Of a DNA stretch of 39,792 nt, positions 1-7,723 are shown in pieces. Source of the DNA: Dehalococcoidia bacterium UBA2160 (GTDB lineage Bacteria; Chloroflexota; Dehalococcoidia; Lucifugimonadales; UBA1123). A program made the translations under genes and the position numbers. The notes below the pieces were generated by a model. It made no database searches. It was not told where the DNA came from and saw only the letters and a program-made list of their open reading frames with translations. Location of the stretch: assembly GCA_002328865.1 (NCBI GenBank), contig DCWO01000096.1, forward strand, positions 1 to 39,792, written 5' to 3'. Position 1 is the first letter of the stretch. Each line of letters opens with the position of its first letter.

Positions 1-37
1 CCTGAACGTAGCGCGTCTACCGTTCCGCCACTTCGGC
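1..37 (-). tRNA. tRNA-Leu(CAG), partial at left edge
   Basis: Read on the minus strand, the acceptor GCCGAAG is followed by T8-G9, a long leucine-type D arm (GCGGAACGGTAGACGC) and the start of an anticodon arm, CTACG-TTCAGG. That gives anticodon CAG. The GCGG and TAGACGCGCTA blocks are typical of class II tRNA-Leu. The variable arm and 3' half lie beyond the left edge. It is third in a leftward tRNA run after Met and Val. Confidence 0.85.
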
Positions 38-95
38 ACTGTTCGCGGCCGCGTTCCGGGCCACTTTGGGTGGGCCCGCTTCCGAGGCCTCGCAA

Positions 96-171
96 TGGTG
101 GGCGATCGAGGATTTGAACCTCGGACCTCTCGCGTGTGAGGCGAGCGCTCTAACCACTGAGCTAATCGCCC
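96..171 (-). tRNA. tRNA-Val(CAC), CCA encoded
   Basis: On the minus strand the acceptor GGGCGAT pairs with ATCGCCC. The D arm is TAGCTCAGTGGTTAGAGC. The anticodon stem CTCGC/GCGAG encloses the loop CTCACAC, giving anticodon CAC (valine). The T arm is CGAGG-TTCAAAT-CCTCG. Discriminator A is followed by a genomically encoded CCA (96-98). The gene lies about 100 nt downstream of tRNA-Met and is probably cotranscribed with it. Confidence 0.97.
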
Positions 172-274
172 TCGCGGTTCCTGCAGGTCCCCGCGGTCCA
201 GACCGCTTCGATGCTGGTGCTTCTCAAGCGTGCGCTCTGCCGATTCGTCCGAGCCCGGATGTCGGTCCACGGCG

Positions 275-346
275 TGGCAACGACAGGGTTCGAACCTGTG
301 ACCTAGCGCTTATGAAGCGCCCGCTCTACCGCTGAGCTACGTTGCC
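275..346 (-). tRNA. tRNA-Met(CAT), elongator type
   Basis: On the minus strand the acceptor GGCAACG pairs with CGTTGCC. The D arm is TAGCTCAGCGGTAGAGC, the anticodon loop TTCATAA (anticodon CAT) and the T arm ACAGG-TTCGAAC-CTGT. It lacks the three G-C pairs and the C1/A72 mismatch of an initiator tRNA, so it is elongator Met. A lysidine-modified tRNA-Ile(CAT) cannot be fully excluded by eye. CCA is not encoded, unlike the neighbouring tRNA-Val. A consensus promoter sits just upstream. Confidence 0.93.
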
Positions 347-370
347 ACCTTGGTGACACCCTGATCAAAT

Positions 371-398
371 TCTATAGTACGCCTCAATTGAGTGTCAA
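371..398 (-). promoter_or_regulatory. Promoter of the Met-Val-Leu tRNA run
   Basis: The minus strand carries a perfect -35 TTGACA (393-398), a 16-bp spacer and -10 TATAGA (371-376). This places the start about 20 nt upstream of tRNA-Met. The spacer contains the perfect 10-bp palindrome CTCAATTGAG (383-392), which could be an operator or chance. Confidence 0.7.
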
Positions 399-582
399 AC
401 CTGATTCGAGGCTGGAGAACGGGCACAACGCCGGTTGCCCCGATCGTCAAATGCGCTGTCGCCGCGTCGGTATCGGTTCGCGACCGAACGGCGCGAGATA
501 AGCTTCCGGCCGCACCTGCGCTCACCCTCGATCTGCTCCCCGCGCTCGAACTCGGTGCAAGCATCCTACGAGATGAACAAGG

Positions 583-1338
583 TTAGGGATCCTCGCCGGT
601 CAATGGGAGCGACCTTCGCAGCCGCCTCGGCATGCTCATGAGAAATCGTCCCCAAGTGGGCGGGTCGGGTCGAGCATCGAGCAGCTCGCCGAGAATCCCG
701 GCGCCCCCGTCCAACAGTGGGCTGCCGTGACCTCCGCAGACGGCGTCGAAGTCCATGCCTGCCAGCCGCTTCAGCGAGTTGCGATAGGCCTGATCGTCGT
801 ACCCGAAGAAAGGGACGGACCTGCTGATCCGCGTGCCGTCACTGAATATCGTATCTCCCGAGAACAGCGTCTTGGTCGACTCGTCGAGAAAGCAGACGCT
901 CCCGTCCGTGTGGCCCGGAGTGTGTATGACCCGGATCCCGCCACCGATAGAAAGCAACTCGCCGTCTTGCACAGGAGTGACGATCGGCATCCTCCCCAGA
1001 AACGGCATCGGGACAGGCAGAGCGCCGAAGATGCCCATGTAGCCGAGAGTCGAACCGCCTCCTCGTCGACTGCGTGTATCGTCGCCGTGGGCGACGACGG
1101 CGGCCCCTGTCTTTTTCGCGACACGGTAGATCCCGCCAGTGTGATCGGGGTGACTGTGAGTCACGAGGATGTGGCTCAGTTCTTCGGGCTTCCGACCTAT
1201 CGACGCGATGTATCGGAGCACCGTCCTTCCGTGCCACGGTAAACCGGCGTCGACCAGCGCCAGGGTCTCACCCTCGATCAAGTATGCTTTCGACAACTTG
1301 ACGCCTGGTATTGTGTGTATCCCGGGCAGGATCTCCAA
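583..1338 (-). CDS. Metallo-beta-lactamase-fold hydrolase
   Basis: A 251-aa zinc (or iron) hydrolase of the glyoxalase II-like MBL superfamily. The active-site signature THSHPDHTGG lies at about residues 60-69, followed by TPGHTDG, SGDTIFSDGT and a late CGGHG histidine. All metal ligands expected for a di-metal site are present. The substrate cannot be told from sequence; soluble thioester, lactone or phosphodiester hydrolases are all possible. I chose the TTG at 1338 because GGAG sits 8 nt upstream and the conserved domain starts at once (EILPGIHTIPG). A TACAAT box at 1394-1399 would give a leader of about 50 nt. An in-frame ATG at 1464 would add 42 residues of non-conserved look. The gene is divergent from the aminotransferase pair. 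Confidence 0.88.
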   Translation of the reverse strand: MEILPGIHTIPGVKLSKAYLIEGETLALVDAGLPWHGRTVLRYIASIGRKPEELSHILVTHSHPDHTGGIYRVAKKTGAAVVAHGDDTRSRRGGGSTLGYMGIFGALPVPMPFLGRMPIVTPVQDGELLSIGGGIRVIHTPGHTDGSVCFLDESTKTLFSGDTIFSDGTRISRSVPFFGYDDQAYRNSLKRLAGMDFDAVCGGHGSPLLDGGAGILGELLDARPDPPTWGRFLMSMPRRLRRSLPLTGEDP

Positions 1339-1477
1339 CGATTCTTCTCCGGCGCCTGGATCGGAGCGAATGCCAGGCCGATTCCGCTGGCTGATTGTAT
1401 CCGGTCGTCCCGCCCTCGGTACAGCGCCGGTGTTGTCCAGCGCGTCACGACTGCAGCCAACCATATGCGATTGCCTG

Positions 1478-1506
1478 TTGTTCAAGCGGGCCTTCGGCGT
1501 TACACT
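1478..1506 (+). promoter_or_regulatory. Likely promoter of first aminotransferase gene
   Basis: TTGTTC (1478-1483), a 17-bp spacer and TACACT (1501-1506) predict a start near 1513. This leaves a short leader with the ribosome site GGAGGGG at 1534-1540, 5 nt before the ATG. Confidence 0.4.
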
Positions 1507-1545
1507 TTGTGACACGGCTTCGAAGGAACAACTGGAGGGGATGCC

Positions 1546-2928
1546 ATGGCAACCAAGTACGATTCCGAATCGTTGAGGCTGAAGTCGCTTCGCTATCTGT
1601 GGATGCACAACCGCGACTGGGTGCAGATGGCCGAGGACGGCGAGCCGATGATAGCTATGGAAGGCCAGGGAGTCCGGATCATCGACTCGGAAGGCAAGTC
1701 GTGGATCGACGTGAACGGCGGTTACAACTCGGTGAACGTTGGCTACGGTCGGCAGGAGATCGTCGACGCTGCTTATGAGCAGATGATGAACCTGGCGTAC
1801 TATCCAGCAGGCACGGTCAACGTGCCTGCTGTCCAGTTGGCCGAGAAGCTCGCGAGCCTGACCCCTGGATCGCTGAATCGCGTGTTCCCGGTCAGCGGCG
1901 GATCCGAGGCGAACGAGACCGCGCTGAAGATCGCCCGCGCTTACCACAAGCGACGCGGAGACAGCGGTCGGTACAAAGTGATCAGCCGGCGCGGTTCCTA
2001 TCACGGCACCACCGCCGGCGTACTTTGGCTCGGAGGCGTATCTCCTTCGATCCGAGAAGATTTCGATCCGATGTATCCGGGCATGGTCTACGCTCCGCAA
2101 CCCAACCCGTATCACTGCGAACTCGGGGGCGAGACCCCGTCCGAGTGCGCGGTCAGGTGCGCGGAGGCAATCGAAACGCTCATCCGGTCGCACGGCCCGG
2201 AGACCGTAGCAGCCGTGATCGCCGAGCCAATCTCGGCTGCGTCCGGGGCTGCCGTGCCCGGCGACGAGTACTGGCCGATGCTTCGCGACATCTGCGACCG
2301 CTACGGAGTCCTGCTGATCGCCGACGAGGTAATCACCGGATTTGGCCGCACTGGCGAGACGTTCGCCGTGGAGCACTGGGACGTGGTCCCCGACATCATG
2401 ACGGTGGCGAAAGGCATCATCAGCAGCTATCTCCCGCTGGCCGCGACAATCGTGAAATCAGAGGTCGCCGATGCATTTGCGGGCGGAGACAACTACCTTC
2501 GCCACGCCCTGACCTTCAGCGGGCACCCGGTGTCGGCCGCGGCGTCGCTTCGAAACATCGAGATCATCGAACAAGAGGGAATGGTCGAGAACGCCAGAGA
2601 CGTCGGCGCTTACCTGAAAGAGCAACTCGACGGGTTGTCAGGCGACCACCCGATCATCGGCGATGTCAGAGGCATCGGCCTGCTGGCGGCGCTCGAGGTG
2701 GTGCAGGATCGTGATACGAAGACGCATTTCCCCGCCGAGGCGGAGATTCCGAAACGCCTCAACGAACGGTTCAAGAAGTATGGCCTGATCCTTCGCACGA
2801 GCAACCCCATCATCAGCATTGGACCGCCCATATGCATCACCCGGTCGGAGGTGGACGAGATCGTCCACGGCCTGGATCTGTCGTTGTGGGAGCTCGAGGG
2901 CGAGCTTGGGATCGCGCAGTTGGCGTGA
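1546..2928 (+). CDS. Class III PLP-dependent aminotransferase (copy 1)
   Basis: A 460-aa class III (subgroup II) aminotransferase, related to omega-amino-acid:pyruvate, taurine and glutamate-1-semialdehyde-type enzymes. The PLP-phosphate loop is SGGSEANET (118-125), the PLP-pyridine aspartate is D260 in LLIADEVITGFGRTG, and the Schiff-base lysine is K289 in MTVAKG. A Cys-bearing insertion with CELGG and SECAVRCAEAIE (191-210) is shared with copy 2. GGAGGGG is 5 nt upstream of the start. The next gene is a close paralogue 60 nt downstream on the same strand, so the two are probably cotranscribed. The amino donor (beta-alanine, GABA, taurine or another omega-amine) cannot be assigned. Confidence 0.93.
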   Translation: MATKYDSESLRLKSLRYLWMHNRDWVQMAEDGEPMIAMEGQGVRIIDSEGKSWIDVNGGYNSVNVGYGRQEIVDAAYEQMMNLAYYPAGTVNVPAVQLAEKLASLTPGSLNRVFPVSGGSEANETALKIARAYHKRRGDSGRYKVISRRGSYHGTTAGVLWLGGVSPSIREDFDPMYPGMVYAPQPNPYHCELGGETPSECAVRCAEAIETLIRSHGPETVAAVIAEPISAASGAAVPGDEYWPMLRDICDRYGVLLIADEVITGFGRTGETFAVEHWDVVPDIMTVAKGIISSYLPLAATIVKSEVADAFAGGDNYLRHALTFSGHPVSAAASLRNIEIIEQEGMVENARDVGAYLKEQLDGLSGDHPIIGDVRGIGLLAALEVVQDRDTKTHFPAEAEIPKRLNERFKKYGLILRTSNPIISIGPPICITRSEVDEIVHGLDLSLWELEGELGIAQLA

Positions 2929-2988
2929 CGATATTCCTACGATACGTTTTCGATGACCTCACGGACGTGAAGGGAGCGATCATCCGAA

Positions 2989-4350
2989 ATGGTTGACACC
3001 GATCAGATAAGACGCAGCGCGCTGGACCACCTGTGGATGAACAACCGTGACTGGGTGCAGATGGCGGAGGAGGGCGGTCCGCAAGTCATCGTTGAAGGCG
3101 ACGGCATCCGCGTCACCGACACCGACGGCCGCGAGTGGATCGACGCCAACGGTGGTTACGCATCAGTGAACGTCGGCTACGGCCGAACCGAGATAGCCGA
3201 GGCGATGCGCGAACAGATGAGCCGGCTCATCTACTTCCCGCAAGGTTCGACCACCGAGCCTCTCGTGAACCTCGCCGCGAAACTGGCCGAGATCACGCCC
3301 GGAAACCTGGAACGTAGCTGGCCGGTCACCGGAGGTTCGGAGGCGAACGAGACCGCCATCAAGATCGCCCGCGCCTACCACAAGCGACGGGGCGAGGGAG
3401 GGCGCTACAAGATCATCAGCCGCAGAGGTTCGTATCATGGCGCGTTGGGCGCCGTGATGTGGGCCGGCGGGGGTGGCATGCGCGAGGATTATGAGCCGGA
3501 GTACCCGGGGATGCTGCTCGCGCCTCAACCCAACCCCTACCGTTGCGAAAAGGGAGGGGCCACGCCATCCGAGTGCGCCGTGCGGTGCGCTCAGGCGATC
3601 GAGGATATGATTCAGTTCCACGGTCCGTCCACCGTGGCGGCGGTGCTCGCCGAACCGGTGTCGGCGTCGTCAGCGGCCGTCGTTCCGGGCGACGAGTACT
3701 GGCCCCTCGTGCGCCAGATCTGCGACCGATACGGCGTATTGCTGATTGCGGACGAGGTGATCAACGGATTCGGCCGCACCGGCAAGATGTTTGCGTCCGA
3801 GCACTGGGGCGTTGTCCCTGACATCATGACCATGGCCAAAGGCCTCACGAGCAGCTATCTGCCTGTCGCCAACGCCATCGTGACGACCGGCGTTGCGGAC
3901 GCCTTCGCCGGAGAAGACAGTGTGTTCAAGCAATCTCTGACATTCGGCGGACACCCTGTGACCGCCGCCGCGGCTCTCAAGAACATCGAGATCATAGAGT
4001 CCGAAAACCTGGTCGGCAATTCCGCCCGAGTCGGGGCATATTTCCTCGAACAACTGGAGTCGCTGCAATCGGACCACCCTATGATCGGCGACGTGCGAGG
4101 CATCGGGCTTCTCCTGGGCATCGAATTGGTTCAGGACCGCGACACGAAGATGCCATACCCGCAAGAAGCCGGAGTCAGACCGCGACTGGACCAAGCGTTG
4201 CATGACCAAGGCTTGATCCTGCGTTCAGCCGGAGGCAGGACAATCTCCATGGGCCCGCCTCTCTGCATGACCGAAAGCGACGCCGATGAGGTGACCGCCA
4301 GGCTGGACCGAGCCATAGGCATCGTCGAGAAAGGACTCCAAACGCCCTAG
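2989..4350 (+). CDS. Class III PLP-dependent aminotransferase (copy 2)
   Basis: A 453-aa paralogue of the preceding gene, alignable end to end (shared NNRDWVQMAE near the N terminus, TGGSEANET, PGDEYWP). D255 and K284 (TMAKG) are the PLP-binding and Schiff-base residues. It differs near the active-site lysine (LTSSYLPVANAIV against IISSYLPLAATIV), around AVMWAGGGG, and at the C terminus, which suggests altered substrate choice after a tandem duplication. The ribosome site AAGGGAG at 2970-2976 is unusually far, about 12 nt, from the ATG. The exact reaction is unknown; pyruvate or 2-oxoglutarate is the expected amino acceptor. Confidence 0.93.
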   Translation: MVDTDQIRRSALDHLWMNNRDWVQMAEEGGPQVIVEGDGIRVTDTDGREWIDANGGYASVNVGYGRTEIAEAMREQMSRLIYFPQGSTTEPLVNLAAKLAEITPGNLERSWPVTGGSEANETAIKIARAYHKRRGEGGRYKIISRRGSYHGALGAVMWAGGGGMREDYEPEYPGMLLAPQPNPYRCEKGGATPSECAVRCAQAIEDMIQFHGPSTVAAVLAEPVSASSAAVVPGDEYWPLVRQICDRYGVLLIADEVINGFGRTGKMFASEHWGVVPDIMTMAKGLTSSYLPVANAIVTTGVADAFAGEDSVFKQSLTFGGHPVTAAAALKNIEIIESENLVGNSARVGAYFLEQLESLQSDHPMIGDVRGIGLLLGIELVQDRDTKMPYPQEAGVRPRLDQALHDQGLILRSAGGRTISMGPPLCMTESDADEVTARLDRAIGIVEKGLQTP

Positions 4351-4384
4351 CAACCGAGCGCTGGCATCCGATATCGTGGTCTTG

Positions 4385-4404
4385 GGCGGCGTCTGTTAGC
4401 CGCC
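4385..4404 (+). terminator. Weak hairpin after aminotransferase pair
   Basis: GGCGGC (4385-4390) and GCCGCC (4399-4404) form a perfect 6-bp stem with an 8-nt loop, 34 nt after the copy 2 stop. It is followed by ATCTTCC rather than a real T tract. It may be a weak terminator or a 3'-end stabiliser. Confidence 0.3.
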
Positions 4405-4427
4405 ATCTTCCGGACGCGGGTTCTCTC

Positions 4428-5117
4428 ATGACATCACACGCTCACAACTCCGACGCCGCGCGGGCTCAGCGGGTGGCCGTTTTCATCGACGGCAGCAACC
4501 TGTATCACAGCTTGGAAGAGAACTGCGGTCGCTACGACGTCGATTTCGGTGCGTTCTCGTCAAAGCTGTGCGCCGGCCGATCGCTTGTGAGAACGTACTA
4601 TTACAACGTTCTCCGTGATCCGAATCGCAACCCGGGGGCTTACCAAGATCAGCAGAAGTTCCTGACGGCCCTGAACAGCACCCCGTATCTTGAAGTGCGT
4701 CTCGGCGGGTCGAAGTTGCGAGGAGACATGGCTGTCGAGAAGGGCGTCGACATCATGATCGCGACGGACATGCTGAAGGCCGGGTGGGACAATCTCTACG
4801 ACGTCGCCATCCTGGTTAGCGGAGACGGCGATTTCGCGTACGCCGTCCAGACCGTCAAGAACATGGGCAAGCACGTGGAGGTCGCAGCATTTCGACCAAA
4901 CCTCTCGGCGGAGTTGATGCAAGCGGCCGACGCATTGGAGGCGTTCACGCCCGACTACTTCTCCGATATTTGGACCCGACGGCGAAGCCCCGCACTTGAT
5001 CGAGACCGCAACACCCCCCCCGAAAACGAAGTTACTCACAGGCATCCACAGAGCCCCAGGCCTCGAGGGCACGACTCAACCGAGCGACTTCGGCGCCAGG
5101 ATTTCCTGGACGCTTGA
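4428..5117 (+). CDS. NYN domain (PIN-like nuclease, LabA/DUF88 family)
   Basis: A 229-aa protein. Residues about 16-185 form a NYN domain, a PIN-fold metal-dependent RNase-like module. The signatures are VAVFIDGSNLYH (first acidic residue), the GVDIMIATDML stretch and LVSGDGDFAYAV, which together supply the Asp cluster that binds Mg2+. The remaining 45 residues are basic, Pro/Arg-rich and probably disordered (TRRRSP onward), which would suit RNA contact. There is no convincing ribosome site before the ATG, so the start is uncertain. A GTG at the RVAVF block is an alternative. The cellular RNA target is unknown. It follows the aminotransferases on the same strand but is probably unrelated to them functionally. 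Confidence 0.88.
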   Translation: MTSHAHNSDAARAQRVAVFIDGSNLYHSLEENCGRYDVDFGAFSSKLCAGRSLVRTYYYNVLRDPNRNPGAYQDQQKFLTALNSTPYLEVRLGGSKLRGDMAVEKGVDIMIATDMLKAGWDNLYDVAILVSGDGDFAYAVQTVKNMGKHVEVAAFRPNLSAELMQAADALEAFTPDYFSDIWTRRRSPALDRDRNTPPENEVTHRHPQSPRPRGHDSTERLRRQDFLDA

Positions 5118-5240
5118 CGGTGCGATCTCAGCGGCGTGATCGAGCGCCATTCAGCCCAGGCAGCATCCGTCTCGTCCGTTATGGCTGACCGCGATCTGCA
5201 CCGTCCGACGCCGAAATCGCAAACTCCGGGACGATTCAAC

Positions 5241-5269
5241 TTCCAACGAGCCGATGCATCTGGTATACT
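5241..5269 (+). promoter_or_regulatory. purA promoter (extended -10)
   Basis: -35 TTCCAA (5241-5246), a 17-bp spacer and -10 TATACT (5264-5269), preceded by TGG, which makes an extended -10. The predicted start near 5276 gives purA a leader of about 130 nt. Confidence 0.65.
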
Positions 5270-5272
5270 CCG

Positions 5273-5299
5273 CCATGCGATTCCGATAGATTCGCATGG
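5273..5299 (+). promoter_or_regulatory. Inverted repeat at the purA transcription start
   Basis: CCATGCGA (5273-5280) and TCGCATGG (5292-5299) are perfect 8-bp arms separated by 11 nt. The element covers the predicted start site, so it could be a protein operator at +1 or a 5'-end mRNA stem. No known riboswitch architecture is recognisable. Confidence 0.45.
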
Positions 5300-5404
5300 A
5301 AGTCGTCCGTTAGCCACTCCAGCCCGCTCGCTTCTGAAAGCGACCTGCGTGCCGGAGAAGTTCGCGTGCGCGATAGCTGCATGTAACTTTCAAGGGGATG
5401 GGGT

Positions 5405-6700
5405 ATGCCTGCATACGCAGTTTTAGGCGCTCAGTGGGGTGATGAGGGCAAAGGGAAGATCGTTGATTTTCTGGCGAGAGACGCCAACATTGTCGCGCGC
5501 TTCGCTGGTGGCAACAACGCCGGACACACCGTGGTCAACGACCAGGGAACGTTCGGTTTTCATCTGATTCCATGCGGGGTCCTCTGGCCCCAAACTCTCA
5601 ACCTCATCGGAAACGGCGTCGTTGTCGACCCGGACATTTTGCTTCAAGAGATCGATGAGCTGAGGGAACGAGGCATCGACATTGCCGATCGCATCATACT
5701 CAGCGAACGGGCTCACCTGATCATGCCCTGGCACGTAAGGTTGGACGAGCTCGCCGAAATCTCGAGGGGCGAACGCGCGATCGGCACCACCGGCAAAGGC
5801 ATCGGTCCCGCCTATAGCGACAAGGCCGCCAGAACCGGCGTGCGGGCGGCGGATTTGCTGGACATCGAAGCCCTGCTGCCGCGACTCGATGACATCCTCG
5901 AATACAACAACGCCGTGATCACCAAGGTGTTCGACGGAGAGGCAATCGACAGAGATGAAGTCTTCGAGAAGTGTCGCCAGTGGGGCGAGCGGTTGGCGCG
6001 GTATATCGGTCCGGTCGAGAAGATCGCCAACCAAGCGTTAGCCGCGGGCCAGCATGTGCTTCTGGAAGGCGCGCAAGGCGTCCTGTTGGACCTGGATCAC
6101 GGAACCTACCCATTCGTCACATCGTCCAATCCGACCATCGGCGGGGCTTCGGTGGGCATGGGGATCAGCCCTACGCACCTGACGGGCATCACCGGTGTGT
6201 TCAAGGCGTACAGCACTCGCGTCGGCTCCGGACCGTTGCCGTCAGAACTGATGGACGAGACCGGAGAGACCATTCGCAACCTGGCGCAGGAGTTCGGGAC
6301 GACCACCGGCAGGCCTAGGCGCGTCGGCTGGTTTGACGCCGTGGCGGCCAAGTACAGCGCCCTGATCAACGGCTATACGTCGGCAGTGCTCACGCGACTG
6401 GACGTGCTGGATGGCTTCGAGTCGGTCAAAATCTGCACGGGCTATGTAACGGACGACGGCGAAGAGATCCCGGACTTTCCAGGCGGCGTCGCCGCACTGG
6501 AAAAGTGCCGGCCGGTCTACGAGGTTGTTCCGGGTTGGGACGAGCCCACTGCCAGCGTCCGCCGTTTGGAGGACCTGCCGGCCGAAGCCAGGGCTTATGT
6601 CGACCGCATCCAAGAGCTGATCGACTGCCCGATCGACGTCATATCGACCGGACCGCATCGCGACGAAACGATCCTGGTGCGCGCCTTGATTGACGCCTAG
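5405..6700 (+). CDS. purA: Adenylosuccinate synthetase
   Basis: A 431-aa enzyme converting IMP, aspartate and GTP to adenylosuccinate, the first committed step to AMP, in the cytosol. The N-terminal signature GAQWGDEGKGK carries catalytic D13, and GGNNAGHTVV carries H41, both at the positions found in the E. coli enzyme. TTGKGIGPAYSDKAAR binds IMP, EGAQGVLLDLDHGTYP follows, and the C-terminal GRPRRVGWFD and STGPHRDET (guanine site) are intact. The family length is about 430 aa, so the protein is complete. AAGGGGATGGGG precedes the ATG. The gene has its own promoter and ends head-to-head with dapA at a shared hairpin. Confidence 0.98.
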   Translation: MPAYAVLGAQWGDEGKGKIVDFLARDANIVARFAGGNNAGHTVVNDQGTFGFHLIPCGVLWPQTLNLIGNGVVVDPDILLQEIDELRERGIDIADRIILSERAHLIMPWHVRLDELAEISRGERAIGTTGKGIGPAYSDKAARTGVRAADLLDIEALLPRLDDILEYNNAVITKVFDGEAIDRDEVFEKCRQWGERLARYIGPVEKIANQALAAGQHVLLEGAQGVLLDLDHGTYPFVTSSNPTIGGASVGMGISPTHLTGITGVFKAYSTRVGSGPLPSELMDETGETIRNLAQEFGTTTGRPRRVGWFDAVAAKYSALINGYTSAVLTRLDVLDGFESVKICTGYVTDDGEEIPDFPGGVAALEKCRPVYEVVPGWDEPTASVRRLEDLPAEARAYVDRIQELIDCPIDVISTGPHRDETILVRALIDA

Positions 6701-6748
6701 CCAACCGGCGCCGGCGTTGAGCCATGGGCATACTTCACAGTAACCCAA

Positions 6749-6775
6749 ACGGGGCAGGTCGCAGACCAGCCCCGT
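6749..6775. terminator. Bidirectional hairpin between purA and dapA
   Basis: ACGGGGC (6749-6755) and GCCCCGT (6769-6775) form a 7-bp outer stem. Inside it, GGTC/GACC forms a 4-bp stem around a GCA loop across an A-A mismatch. The plus strand continues ATTCATTT and the minus strand GTTTGGGTT, both moderately T-rich. Its position between convergent genes supports a shared terminator. Confidence 0.65.
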
Positions 6776-6805
6776 ATTCATTTCAGATGTCGTGGATGAT
6801 CGTGT

Positions 6806-7702
6806 CTAATCCGGGATCGGCAAATCGACGTGGAACTCGTCCATGAGCGGATCGAACTTGCGCTTGAAGGCATCGTCGGGGCCCCACAGCGGCAGTCTGG
6901 TTTCGCCGATGTCGAAACCGGCCCGGTTGACGGCGTACTTGATGGGCACCGGGTTGGTCACCCAAAAAATCGCCTTGAAGAACGGCAGCAACCTTCGGTG
7001 TTCGGCGGCCGCGCTCTCGACGTCGCCCTCGAGTATCTTGCCCATCATCGCCTGGATTTGATTGCCGATGATGTGGGCCGCGACGCTGACAACGCCGTAG
7101 CCTCCGGTGCACATGATCGAAAACGTCTCGTCGTCGTTGCCGGACCACACCCTGAACCCGTCCGGCGCGCCGTCGATCACCCGCGTGATCTGGACCGGGT
7201 CGCTTGACGCCTCTTTGACGCCGACGATGTTGTCGACTTCGGCAAGCCGCAACGTCGTCTCGTCGGTCATGTTCAGCGCTGTTCTGGACGCCACGTTATA
7301 CAGGATTCCGGGGAGCGAAGTTGACTCGGCTATCGCTTTGAAGTGATGGTACAGGCCTTCTTGCGGAGGCTTGCTGTACGCGGGCACCGTCAACAGTAAT
7401 GCGTCCGCGCCGACCTTTTCGGCTTCTTGTGACAACTCGATGGACTTGCGGTGGTTGTTGTCCGTGGTGCCGGCGATGACAGCCGCGTCCTCGCCCACCT
7501 CTTCTTTGACCTCCGCGAAGAGCCTGATCTTCTCGTCATCGGACATCGACGGCGCTTCGCCCGTCGTTCCGCCGATAACCAGTCCATCGGTTCCGGAGTT
7601 TGTCAGCGCCTTGGCGAGCTCGCGCGCCTTAGGATAGTCGATGCCGCCGTCTTCGTCGAAGGGTGTGACCATGGCGGTCAGGAGTCGTCCGATCTCAGCC
7701 AT
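6806..7702 (-). CDS. dapA: 4-hydroxy-tetrahydrodipicolinate synthase
   Basis: A 298-aa class I aldolase-type enzyme condensing pyruvate with aspartate semialdehyde, the branch-point step to lysine and meso-diaminopimelate. The Schiff-base lysine is K163 in VGVKEAS, the catalytic tyrosine Y135 is in LYNVASR, R140 is the semialdehyde-binding arginine, and GGTTGEAPSMS (44-54) carries the Thr pair of the triad. AGGAGG lies at an ideal distance from the ATG at 7702. It follows asd by 21 nt and is surely cotranscribed with it. Related NAL-superfamily members (KDG aldolases and the like) share this fold, but the asd and dapB neighbours support DapA. Confidence 0.95.
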   Translation of the reverse strand: MAEIGRLLTAMVTPFDEDGGIDYPKARELAKALTNSGTDGLVIGGTTGEAPSMSDDEKIRLFAEVKEEVGEDAAVIAGTTDNNHRKSIELSQEAEKVGADALLLTVPAYSKPPQEGLYHHFKAIAESTSLPGILYNVASRTALNMTDETTLRLAEVDNIVGVKEASSDPVQITRVIDGAPDGFRVWSGNDDETFSIMCTGGYGVVSVAAHIIGNQIQAMMGKILEGDVESAAAEHRRLLPFFKAIFWVTNPVPIKYAVNRAGFDIGETRLPLWGPDDAFKRKFDPLMDEFHVDLPIPD

Positions 7703-7723
7703 GACTTGGTCCTCCTAATTGGG

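Noticed and set aside
275..346. Initiator tRNA-fMet
   Set aside because: It lacks the first-pair mismatch and the GGG/CCC anticodon stem expected of initiators.
1465..2376. Extension of the MBL hydrolase frame to 597 codons on the minus strand
   Set aside because: This part is antisense to the first aminotransferase gene, has no family similarity, and the MBL domain starts near residue 347 of that frame.
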